Positions 8,635-16,216 of a DNA stretch of 64,000 nucleotides are shown piece by piece. The position numbers and the translations under genes were made by a program. The number at the start of each line of letters is the position of its first letter. Within the stretch, counting starts at the first letter, position 1. The stretch lies in contig NZ_CAMPHI010000005.1 in NCBI RefSeq assembly GCF_946885955.1, positions 62,001 through 126,000 of the forward strand, read 5' to 3'. The stretch is from an uncultured Pseudomonas sp. GTDB lineage: Bacteria; Pseudomonadota; Gammaproteobacteria; Pseudomonadales; Pseudomonadaceae. Below the pieces are notes generated by a model, which ran no database searches, was not told the DNA's origin, and saw nothing but the letters and a program-made list of their open reading frames with translations.

Positions 8635-9969
8635 ATGAAACTCAGCGAATTCATACGTTCGAGTATGGAGCCGATTCTCGACGAGTGGGCCGATTTTGCC
8701 CGCCAAGTTCCTGTAGCGCGCCATTTCGAACCGAATCAGTTGCGCGACCACGCGCGCGGCATTCTCGAAGTGATCGCCAGTGATATCGAACGGAAGCAGA
8801 GCGCCACTGAACAGCAGGAAAAGTCCTGGGGCAGGGGGCCGCGTCTGGTCGAGGACACCGAGGCCGAGCAGCATGGCTCGGTGCGTCTGGCCGAAGGCTT
8901 CAGTGTCAACGATGCGATGGCCGAGTTTCGTGCTCTGCGTGCCTCGGTGTTGCGCCTATGGAGCAAGCGCAAGGACCTCGAGCCCACTGCGCTCGATGAA
9001 ATGACGCGTTTCAACGAAGCGATCGATCAGGCTCTGGCCGAATCGCTGAACCGTTATTCGGTGTTGCGCGATCGTCAGGCCCGGTTGTTCGACGCCTTGC
9101 TGTCGACCTCGCCCGATCTCAACCTGATTGTCGACGCGAACGGCGCCGTCCTGTATGCCAATCGGGCCGCGGCCGAGCGCTTCGGCAAGCGTGCGGGCGA
9201 CATGAGCGACGCCAATCTCTATCAGCTGTGCGCGTCGTTCGTCCCGGAAATGGAACTGCATATACGCCGTGTATTCGACACCTGCATCAATGATCGTGGT
9301 GAGGTGTCGTTTGGCGGTGAGTTGGGCAAATCGCGCACCTATGAATACCTGCTGGTACCGGTGCTCGACCCGTGCGGCCAGTGCGAGGCGGTGGCCGGCA
9401 CCGCGCGCGACATCAGCGAGCGCAAGGCGTCCGAGGAGCGTATCCGGCACAGCGCCAATTATGACCAGCTGACCGACCTGCCCAACCGCAGCCTGTTTCG
9501 CGAACGCCTGGCACTCGAACTGCGCCACTCTACGCGTACCGGCCTGCCGCTGGCGCTGCTGTTTATCGACCTGGATGGATTCAAGGAGGTCAACGACCGT
9601 CTCGGCCACGCGGCCGGCGATGAGTTGCTGCAGCGGGTCGGGCGGCGCATCAGCAGCTGCGTGCGTGACACCGATTTGGTGGCTCGCCTGGGCGGCGACG
9701 AATTCACGGTAATCCTTACCGATATCACCCAGCCGCCTTATGTCGAAACGCTGTGTCAGAAGATACTTGCGGAACTGGGTCGGTCATTTGCGCTGAAGGG
9801 TGGACTGGCTGAGATATCCGCCAGTATCGGAATAGCGCGCTATCCAAGCGGCGCCGCCACACTCGACGAACTGGTGAGAAACGCCGATACCGCCATGTAC
9901 CAGGCCAAGAGCGCGGGTCGCAACCGCTTTTGTGAGTTCAGCCGCGCCAAGCCTCCAGCCTCGCGCTAA
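8635..9969 (+). CDS. Diguanylate cyclase with RsbRD-like N-terminal and PAS domains
   Basis: The 444-residue cytoplasmic protein has three parts: a helical N-terminal region (1-140, MKLSEFIRSSMEPILDEW) like the RsbRD-N sensor domain; a PAS domain (about 150-265, DLNLIVDANGAVLYANRAA); and a GGDEF domain from about 280. The active site is an intact RLGGDEF, preceded five residues earlier by RDTD, the RxxD product-inhibition site. It should therefore make c-di-GMP and be feedback-controlled. No transmembrane segment is visible. It is monocistronic and lies 5 kb upstream of the YfiR-like signalling island. Confidence 0.93.
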   Translation: MKLSEFIRSSMEPILDEWADFARQVPVARHFEPNQLRDHARGILEVIASDIERKQSATEQQEKSWGRGPRLVEDTEAEQHGSVRLAEGFSVNDAMAEFRALRASVLRLWSKRKDLEPTALDEMTRFNEAIDQALAESLNRYSVLRDRQARLFDALLSTSPDLNLIVDANGAVLYANRAAAERFGKRAGDMSDANLYQLCASFVPEMELHIRRVFDTCINDRGEVSFGGELGKSRTYEYLLVPVLDPCGQCEAVAGTARDISERKASEERIRHSANYDQLTDLPNRSLFRERLALELRHSTRTGLPLALLFIDLDGFKEVNDRLGHAAGDELLQRVGRRISSCVRDTDLVARLGGDEFTVILTDITQPPYVETLCQKILAELGRSFALKGGLAEISASIGIARYPSGAATLDELVRNADTAMYQAKSAGRNRFCEFSRAKPPASR

Positions 9970-10150
9970 GTTTCCCCGGTCAATGTCGGCGACAGTCCCT
10001 GTCAGGAGCCTGGCTCTAGGGTTAACAGGTCGTTGAAGCGCAGCTCCCGACCTTTGTAACATCTGATGCCGTTCGGCTTGATCTGCGCCGAACAGCCCCC
10101 ATCTAGCATGGGCGTGCCGGTTTTCCCTTCCAGAACCTAGGCGAGTCACC

Positions 10151-11929
10151 ATGCTTTCGATCCTGTCTTCCCGCCAGCGCGGTGCCCTGCGCCTGGCCTG
10201 GCGCTTTATCGCGCCCTACCGCTGGCACATGATCGGCGCCCTGGTGGCGTTGACGTTCACCGCGGCCATCACCCTGTCCATGGGCCAGGGCATCAAGCTG
10301 CTGGTCGACCAGGGGCTGGCCACCCAATCGGCCGAGGCGCTGCAAAATTCTATCGGGCTGTTTTTCGTGTTGGTGCTGGCGTTGGCTGTTGGCACCTTCA
10401 GCCGCTTTTATCTGGTGTCCTGGCTTGGCGAACGGGTGGTGGCGGATATCCGCAGGCGTGTGTTCGATCATTTGATCGACCTGCATCCGGGTTTTTATGA
10501 AAGCAACCGCAGCTCGGAAATCCAGTCGCGCCTGACCGCCGATACCACGCTGTTGCAGTCGGTGATCGGCTCCTCGCTATCGATGGCCCTGCGCAATGTG
10601 ATCATGCTGATCGGCGGCAGTGTACTGCTGGTGGTGACCAACCCCAAGCTCAGCGGCATCGTGCTGCTGGCGCTGCCATTGGTGGTCGCGCCGATCCTGA
10701 TTTTCGGCCGACGGGTTCGCGCGCTGTCACGGCAGAGCCAGGACCGGGTCGCCGATGTCGGCAGCTATGTCGCCGAGGTGCTCGGGCAGATCAAGACGGT
10801 GCAGGCCTACAACCACCAGAACGAGGACAAACGCCGTTTCGGTCTGTCCGCCGAGGCGGCTTTCGATACCGCGCGCAAACGCATCGCTCAGCGCGCCTGG
10901 CTGATCACCGTGGTCATTGTGCTGGTGCTCGGCGCGGTCGGGGTGATGCTCTGGGTCGGCGGCATGGATGTGATCGCCGGACGGATTTCCGGCGGCGAGC
11001 TGGCGGCCTTCGTGTTCTATAGCCTGATCGTCGGCGGTTCGTTCGGCACCCTCAGCGAGGTGATCGGTGAGCTGCAACGCGCCGCCGGCGCCGCCGAGCG
11101 CATCGCCGAGCTGTTGCAGGCGCGCAACGAAATTACCCCGCCAGTAAACGATGGCCTGCAACTGGCGCAGCCGGTGCAGGGCCGCATCGAGCTGCAGGGG
11201 TTGCGTTTCGCCTACCCGTCGCGGCCCGGCAGTTTTGCCGTGGATGGTATCGATCTGCAGGTCGCGCCCGGCGAAACCCTGGCCTTGGTCGGACCATCCG
11301 GGGCGGGCAAGTCGACGCTGTTCGATCTGCTGCTGCGCTTTTTCGACCCGCAGGCCGGCAGCATCCTGATCGATGGCCAGGCCATCGAGCGTCTCGACCC
11401 GCTCGCGCTGCGCAGTTGTTTCGCCCTGGTGTCGCAGAACCCGGCGTTGTTCTTCGGCACGGTGGAAGACAATATCCGCTACGGCCGGACCGATGCCGGA
11501 CATGCCGAGGTCGAAGCCGCCGCCAGGGCCGCCCATGCCCACGAATTCATCATGAAACTGCCCGAGGGCTACCAGACCCACCTTGGCGATGCCGGCCTGG
11601 GGTTGTCCGGTGGTCAGCGTCAGCGTTTGGCGATTGCCCGCGCGCTGCTGGTGGATGCGCCCATTCTGCTGCTCGACGAAGCCACCAGCGCCCTCGATGC
11701 CGAGAGCGAGCACTTGATCCAGCAGGCGCTGCCACGTTTGATGGCGGGGCGTACCACCCTGGTGATCGCCCACCGCCTGGCCACGGTGAAAAGCGCCGAT
11801 CGCATCGCGGTAATCGAGCAGGGCAAGCTGGTGGCGATCGGCAAACACGCCGAGCTGGTCGCCAGCAGCCCGCTGTATGCGCGCCTCGCCGAGTTGCAGT
11901 TCAATACCGATAGCGTGGAAACCGCCTGA
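10151..11929 (+). CDS. ABC transporter, fused permease and ATPase (MsbA/LmrA type)
   Basis: The 592-residue half-transporter has an N-terminal six-helix membrane domain (about 1-310) and a C-terminal ATPase. Visible motifs are Walker A GPSGAGKST, signature GLSGGQRQRLAIARAL, Walker B ILLLDEATSALD and the H-loop IAHRL, all intact. It would dimerise to export a lipid, peptide or drug; the substrate cannot be told. It is followed 16 bases later by a saccharopine-dehydrogenase-like gene and a DUF2269 gene, suggesting one operon. Confidence 0.93.
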   Translation: MLSILSSRQRGALRLAWRFIAPYRWHMIGALVALTFTAAITLSMGQGIKLLVDQGLATQSAEALQNSIGLFFVLVLALAVGTFSRFYLVSWLGERVVADIRRRVFDHLIDLHPGFYESNRSSEIQSRLTADTTLLQSVIGSSLSMALRNVIMLIGGSVLLVVTNPKLSGIVLLALPLVVAPILIFGRRVRALSRQSQDRVADVGSYVAEVLGQIKTVQAYNHQNEDKRRFGLSAEAAFDTARKRIAQRAWLITVVIVLVLGAVGVMLWVGGMDVIAGRISGGELAAFVFYSLIVGGSFGTLSEVIGELQRAAGAAERIAELLQARNEITPPVNDGLQLAQPVQGRIELQGLRFAYPSRPGSFAVDGIDLQVAPGETLALVGPSGAGKSTLFDLLLRFFDPQAGSILIDGQAIERLDPLALRSCFALVSQNPALFFGTVEDNIRYGRTDAGHAEVEAAARAAHAHEFIMKLPEGYQTHLGDAGLGLSGGQRQRLAIARALLVDAPILLLDEATSALDAESEHLIQQALPRLMAGRTTLVIAHRLATVKSADRIAVIEQGKLVAIGKHAELVASSPLYARLAELQFNTDSVETA

Positions 11930-11945
11930 ATAAGGAAGCGGCGCA

Positions 11946-13061
11946 GTGACGGATAAGGATTTCAAGGTCGTGGTGCTGGGCGGCTACGGTAATTTCGGTA
12001 GCGTTATCGTCAATCGTTTGTGCGGCATCGCCGGGATGCAGGTCTGGGTTGCCGGGCGCGATCTGGCCAAGGCCGAGCGCTTGGCGACCGAGGTCGGTTG
12101 CCAGGCCGTGCGCCTGGATGGCAATCAGGCGGATCTGGCCGAGCGGCTGAGCGAACTGGGCACCGATTTGCTGATTTCCACCGCCGGCCCTTTTCAGGGC
12201 CAGGACTATCGTGTGGCGCAGGCGGCTATCACCGCGGGCGCGCACTACCTGGATCTGGCCGATGCCCGCGAATTCGCCTGTGGCATCGGCGCACTCGACC
12301 AGGCCGCGCGCCAGGCCGGTGTGCTGCTGAGCAGCGGCGCCAGTTCGGTGCCGGCCTTGAGCGCCGCGGTGATCGATCAACTGCTGCCGCGCTTCAGTCG
12401 TCTGGATAGCATCTGGCACGGCATCAGCTCCTCGGAGAAAATCCCGGGCGTATCGACCCTGGCCGCGGTGCTCAACTATTGCGGAAAACCGTTCCGCCAA
12501 TGGCGCGATGGCCAGTGGCGCGCGGTTTACGGCTGGCAGGATCTGGCGGCCCACGACTTCCCTGCACCGCTGGGCCGGCGCTGGCTGGGCAACTGCGATA
12601 TTCCCGATCTCGAGCTGTTCCCCGCCCGTTATCCGGGGGTACGTGACGTGCGTTTCTCGGCCGGCGTGGGCTTGCGCATGACCCAGTTCGGCACCTGGCT
12701 GCTGTCCTGGTTGGTACGCGGCGGTCTGTTGCGCAGCGGCGTGCCGTTGGCTGCGCTGCTACATCGCGGCGCGGTGCTGGTGGAACCCTTTGGCGACCGG
12801 CTCAGTGGCATGTTCGTCAAGCTGCGGGGGCAGGGCGTCGATGGTCGACCCTTGAGCCTGTGTTGGGAGCTGATCGCCCGGGACAACCACGGGCCGAATA
12901 TCCCCTGCATGGCGGCGGTGGCGCTGGCGCGCAAACTGGCTGCCGGCAACTTCGAGCAGCGTGGCGCCATGCCTTGCATGGGCTTGCTCAGCGTCGACGA
13001 ATACCTGGCCGAACTCGAGGGCTTGCAGATCGAAGTGGGGCTGCGCCCATGCTCTTTCTGA
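11946..13061 (+). CDS. Saccharopine dehydrogenase-like NAD(P)-binding protein
   Basis: The 371-residue protein starts at GTG with an AAGGAAG site. It opens with a Rossmann motif VVVLGGYGNFGSVIVNRL, followed by GRDLAKAE and the STAGPFQGQDYRVAQAA region typical of saccharopine dehydrogenase-family NAD-binding domains. The C-terminal half is of unknown type. A reductase acting on a small molecule or lipid is likely, but the substrate is unknown. Its 3' end overlaps the DUF2269 gene by 13 bases, indicating coupled translation. Confidence 0.85.
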   Translation: MTDKDFKVVVLGGYGNFGSVIVNRLCGIAGMQVWVAGRDLAKAERLATEVGCQAVRLDGNQADLAERLSELGTDLLISTAGPFQGQDYRVAQAAITAGAHYLDLADAREFACGIGALDQAARQAGVLLSSGASSVPALSAAVIDQLLPRFSRLDSIWHGISSSEKIPGVSTLAAVLNYCGKPFRQWRDGQWRAVYGWQDLAAHDFPAPLGRRWLGNCDIPDLELFPARYPGVRDVRFSAGVGLRMTQFGTWLLSWLVRGGLLRSGVPLAALLHRGAVLVEPFGDRLSGMFVKLRGQGVDGRPLSLCWELIARDNHGPNIPCMAAVALARKLAAGNFEQRGAMPCMGLLSVDEYLAELEGLQIEVGLRPCSF

Positions 13062-13513
13062 GCCTCAAGTGGCTGCATATCCTCAGCGCCACCATTTTGG
13101 TCGGCGTGGGTTTCGGCACGGCTTTCTACAAATGGATGATCGACCGTAGCGGCGATGTCGGGGCCATTGCCTATACCAGCCGCCTGGTGGTGTTGGCCGA
13201 TTGGCTGTTCACCACGCCGGCGATCATTCTGCAACCGCTGACCGGTTTATGGATGCTGCATCTCGCCGGCTATTCGCTGAGCAGCACCTGGATCGCCTGG
13301 ACCTTGCTGCTGTATGCCTTGGCCGGAGTTTGCTGGCTACCGGTGGTCTGGTTGCAGTACCGCATGCGCGCCCTGGCAGCCATCGCGCTGGCCACCGATC
13401 AGGCGCTGCCAGCGAGCTACCGGCGATATGCACGCATCTGGTTCTGGCTCGGCATCCCGGCATTCTTGGCCATGTTGGCGATCTATGCGCTGATGGTGTT
13501 CAAGCCGATTTAA
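13049..13513 (+). CDS. DUF2269 family integral membrane protein
   Basis: The 154-residue protein is almost wholly hydrophobic with four predicted membrane helices (LKWLHILSATILVGVGFGTA, then around residues 40-65, 75-100 and 130-152). The WLHILSA start and GLWM segment match the DUF2269 family. Function is unknown. The ATG lies inside the end of the preceding gene. A CCCGAT/ATCGGG hairpin 50 bases downstream (13563-13578) lacks a T run and is a weak terminator candidate. Confidence 0.87.
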   Translation: MLFLSLKWLHILSATILVGVGFGTAFYKWMIDRSGDVGAIAYTSRLVVLADWLFTTPAIILQPLTGLWMLHLAGYSLSSTWIAWTLLLYALAGVCWLPVVWLQYRMRALAAIALATDQALPASYRRYARIWFWLGIPAFLAMLAIYALMVFKPI

Positions 13514-13783
13514 TCCGCAACGCCCGGCGCAAATCCTGGTTGGTAAACCGATCTGTCCGTCGCCCGATTCCTATCGGGTCTTGGCAAATCATCCCCCATG
13601 GTCTTTTCTTCAAGCGATAGCGGCGCGTTGCGCTTGCCTCGGCAACTCGCCATTGCCGTCCGGCATGGCCTTCTGCCTCGCGTACCGCGTGATCTCGAAT
13701 CGGCAGATCAGCGCCGAACGTGACAGACGCTCGGGTAATCCTTGGTTCTTGCAATAAGAGCCTGGCCCTTAGGGAAACTAACC

Positions 13784-15661
13784 ATGAAACCGTTGCTGAT
13801 AGGGATGTTCTGCACCAGTTTGGGTTGTGTGGGCGCTGCAGCCGAGCCGCTGCCACTGGCGCTCGATATCAAGGGCACCAGCCTTGCCGAGCTGATGACC
13901 CTGAAAATCACCTCCTTGTCGCGCAAGTCGGAGTCCCTTAACCGCGCGCCCGCTGCGGTTTATGTGATTACCCAGGACGAGATCAGGCGCATGGGCGTGA
14001 CCCACATCGCCGAGGCGCTGCGTTATGTGCCGGGGGTTGAGGTGGCCCGCATGGAGGCCGACAAGTGGGCGATCAGCATTCGCGGCTTCAATTCGCGCAC
14101 GGCGAATAAGCTGCTGGTCATGATCGACGGACGCAGCATCTACAGCCCATTGTTCTCCGGGGTGCTCTGGGAAGAGAAGGACGTGGTGCTGGAAGACGTC
14201 GAGCGCATCGAGGTGATTCGTGGCCCCGGCGGCACCACCTGGGGCGCCAACGCGGTGAACGGGGTGATCAATATCATCACCAAGGACAGCCGCGACACCC
14301 TGGGCGGTCAGATCAAGCTGGGCGCGGGCCTGGAGGAGCGTGGTCTGGCACAGGCGCGCTATGGCTGGCAGGTCGACGAGCAGACCACAGCGAGGGTCTA
14401 CGGCAAGTTCACCGAGCGTGATGACAGCGGCAGCGGGCCGACTTCCCAGGCCTTTCGCGACGACGGCGCGCGTATGCGCCAATCGGGTTTCCGCCTCGAT
14501 CGCGACTCGCCGACGCAGGGCCACCTGACGCTGCAAGGGGATCTCTATCAAGGCGATCTAGGGCCCAAGGATCACGGCCTTGGGGAACTTGGCCAAGCGC
14601 AGGATGGCGGCAACCTCAAGCTGGACTGGGCGTACTCGCCGAGCACCACGCGCAGCCACGAGCTGCAGCTCTATTACGACGACACCACCCTGGAAACCCA
14701 CGGCCTGATCGACAAGCGCCAGGTCTGGAGCTTCGACTACCAGGTGTTGCAGCGCTGGCGCAATCATGAGCTGGTCACTGGCGTCGGCTACCGACAGATC
14801 GACGATGAGATCGAAACCAGTCCGGCTGGCTTGTTGCTTCCCGTGCGGCGTAGCGACGAACTGATGAGCGCCTTTATCCAGGACGACATGGCATTTCTCG
14901 ACGACCGCCTGCACCTGATTCTCGGCACCAAGTACGAGCGCAACGACTATTCCAACGAGGAATGGCAACCCAGCGTGCGCGCCTCCTATGCCTTCGACGA
15001 TGCACTGATCTGGGCCGCCTGGTCGAAGGCGGTGCGCACCCCGACCCGGCTGGAACACGATATTTTCGCGCCGCCGACCCTGGTGGCCGGGCAGAATCTC
15101 AAGCCGGAATACGCCAGCGTCTATGAGCTGGGCTGGCGTCAGCAATGGCAGGAGCGTTGGCAGCTGGATGTCGCCGCCTACTGGTCCGAATACGATGATC
15201 TGCTGACGCTCGAACCGCCCACTCTGGGCAATGAAATGGGCGGCACGGTCAAGGGTATCGAAACCTCCCTGAGCTACCAGGCCCGGAGCGATTGGCTGCT
15301 TCGCCTGAACTACAGCCATGCCGAGATGGATCTGTCGCTATCGCGCAGCAGTGCTGGCGTGACCGACCCCAGGGTGGTCGAGGGCAGCATGCCGAAGGAT
15401 ATGCTGCAGCTGATCTCGCTTTGGGACATCAACCCGCGCTGGCAGTTGAACACCTACCTGCGTTATGTCGATGCGCTGCCCGGGCAGCGGGTTTCCAGTT
15501 ACTGGGCGGGCGACCTCAGCCTGGCTTGGCGTGCGGCGCAGAAAACCCAGTTGCAACTGGTCGCGCGCCATCTCGGGCATTCCGAGCATTTCGAATGGGG
15601 TGCCAACGCGGCCAATGCGGTGGAGCCGGATCTGGCCCTCTACCTGACCCAGGAGTTCTAG
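13784..15661 (+). CDS. TonB-dependent outer-membrane receptor
   Basis: The 625-residue protein has a signal peptide (MKPLLIGMFCTSLGCVGAAA) and a short region LAELMTLKITSLSRK that may be the TonB box. The plug domain (about 45-165) contains APAAVYVITQDEIRRMG, LRYVPGVEVARM, SIRGFNSRTANKLLVMIDG and RIEVIRGPGGTTWGANA. A beta-barrel follows, ending in Phe (YLTQEF), as BamA substrates do. There is no N-terminal STN signalling domain, so it is not a FecA-type transducer. The ligand is unknown. It is followed after 3 bases by the YfiR-like gene and the kinase. Confidence 0.93.
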   Translation: MKPLLIGMFCTSLGCVGAAAEPLPLALDIKGTSLAELMTLKITSLSRKSESLNRAPAAVYVITQDEIRRMGVTHIAEALRYVPGVEVARMEADKWAISIRGFNSRTANKLLVMIDGRSIYSPLFSGVLWEEKDVVLEDVERIEVIRGPGGTTWGANAVNGVINIITKDSRDTLGGQIKLGAGLEERGLAQARYGWQVDEQTTARVYGKFTERDDSGSGPTSQAFRDDGARMRQSGFRLDRDSPTQGHLTLQGDLYQGDLGPKDHGLGELGQAQDGGNLKLDWAYSPSTTRSHELQLYYDDTTLETHGLIDKRQVWSFDYQVLQRWRNHELVTGVGYRQIDDEIETSPAGLLLPVRRSDELMSAFIQDDMAFLDDRLHLILGTKYERNDYSNEEWQPSVRASYAFDDALIWAAWSKAVRTPTRLEHDIFAPPTLVAGQNLKPEYASVYELGWRQQWQERWQLDVAAYWSEYDDLLTLEPPTLGNEMGGTVKGIETSLSYQARSDWLLRLNYSHAEMDLSLSRSSAGVTDPRVVEGSMPKDMLQLISLWDINPRWQLNTYLRYVDALPGQRVSSYWAGDLSLAWRAAQKTQLQLVARHLGHSEHFEWGANAANAVEPDLALYLTQEF

Positions 15662-15664
15662 TCC

Positions 15665-16216
15665 ATGGGCTCATGGTTTCGGTGGTGTTCGAGCGGCTTG
15701 CGTTGCTTGCTGTTGGGCGCGGGCTTGAGCTGCACGCCGTCGTTGCTGGCCCAGGCGGCGGACATCGCGTACCAGATCAAGGCCTCCTATATCTATAACT
15801 TCCTGCAGTTCGTGCGCTTCCCCGAAACGGCCTTGCGGGGGGAGGGCTTATTGAATGTCTGCGTGCTCGGCGAGGATCGCTTCGGTTCGGCGCTGGACGC
15901 CATCGATGGCTCTACGACGCCGCAAGGTCGGGTCAAGGTCGTGCGTCTTGGTCGCTTTACGGGCGCTTCCGACCTCGGGCGCTGCAATGTGCTCTATCTG
16001 ATCGACTCGGAACGCCAGGGTATGGACGCGATCCTGGCGAAAGTCGACGAGGCCCAGGTGCTGACCATCGGAGAGTTCTCGCCCTTTATCCGCCATGGCG
16101 GGCTGATTGAGTTGTTCGAAGAGAACGACACCATCCGCTTTCGCATCAACGAAAAATTGCTGAGCAAGATCGACTTCAAGATAGACGCTCAGCTCATCCA
16201 GTTGGGGGTCAAGTAA
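15665..16216 (+). CDS. YfiR-like (DUF4154) periplasmic protein
   Basis: The 183-residue protein has a signal peptide ending near LLAQAA (about residue 32) and the DUF4154/YfiR start IAYQIKASYIYNFLQFVRFP, then LLNVCVLGEDRFG, CNVLYL and RHGGLIELFEENDTIRFRIN. In P. aeruginosa, YfiR is the periplasmic repressor of the CHASE8 diguanylate cyclase YfiN. Cys66 and Cys107 match the spacing of one YfiR disulfide; the second pair is absent. Its stop codon touches the ATG of the downstream kinase, so I infer it regulates that kinase. Confidence 0.9.
   Translation: MGSWFRWCSSGLRCLLLGAGLSCTPSLLAQAADIAYQIKASYIYNFLQFVRFPETALRGEGLLNVCVLGEDRFGSALDAIDGSTTPQGRVKVVRLGRFTGASDLGRCNVLYLIDSERQGMDAILAKVDEAQVLTIGEFSPFIRHGGLIELFEENDTIRFRINEKLLSKIDFKIDAQLIQLGVK

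Noticed and set aside
10071..10093. GTTCGGC/GCCGAAC hairpin before the ABC transporter gene as a terminator or riboswitch
   Set aside because: A 7-base-pair stem without T run and with no other conserved structure is too little to call.
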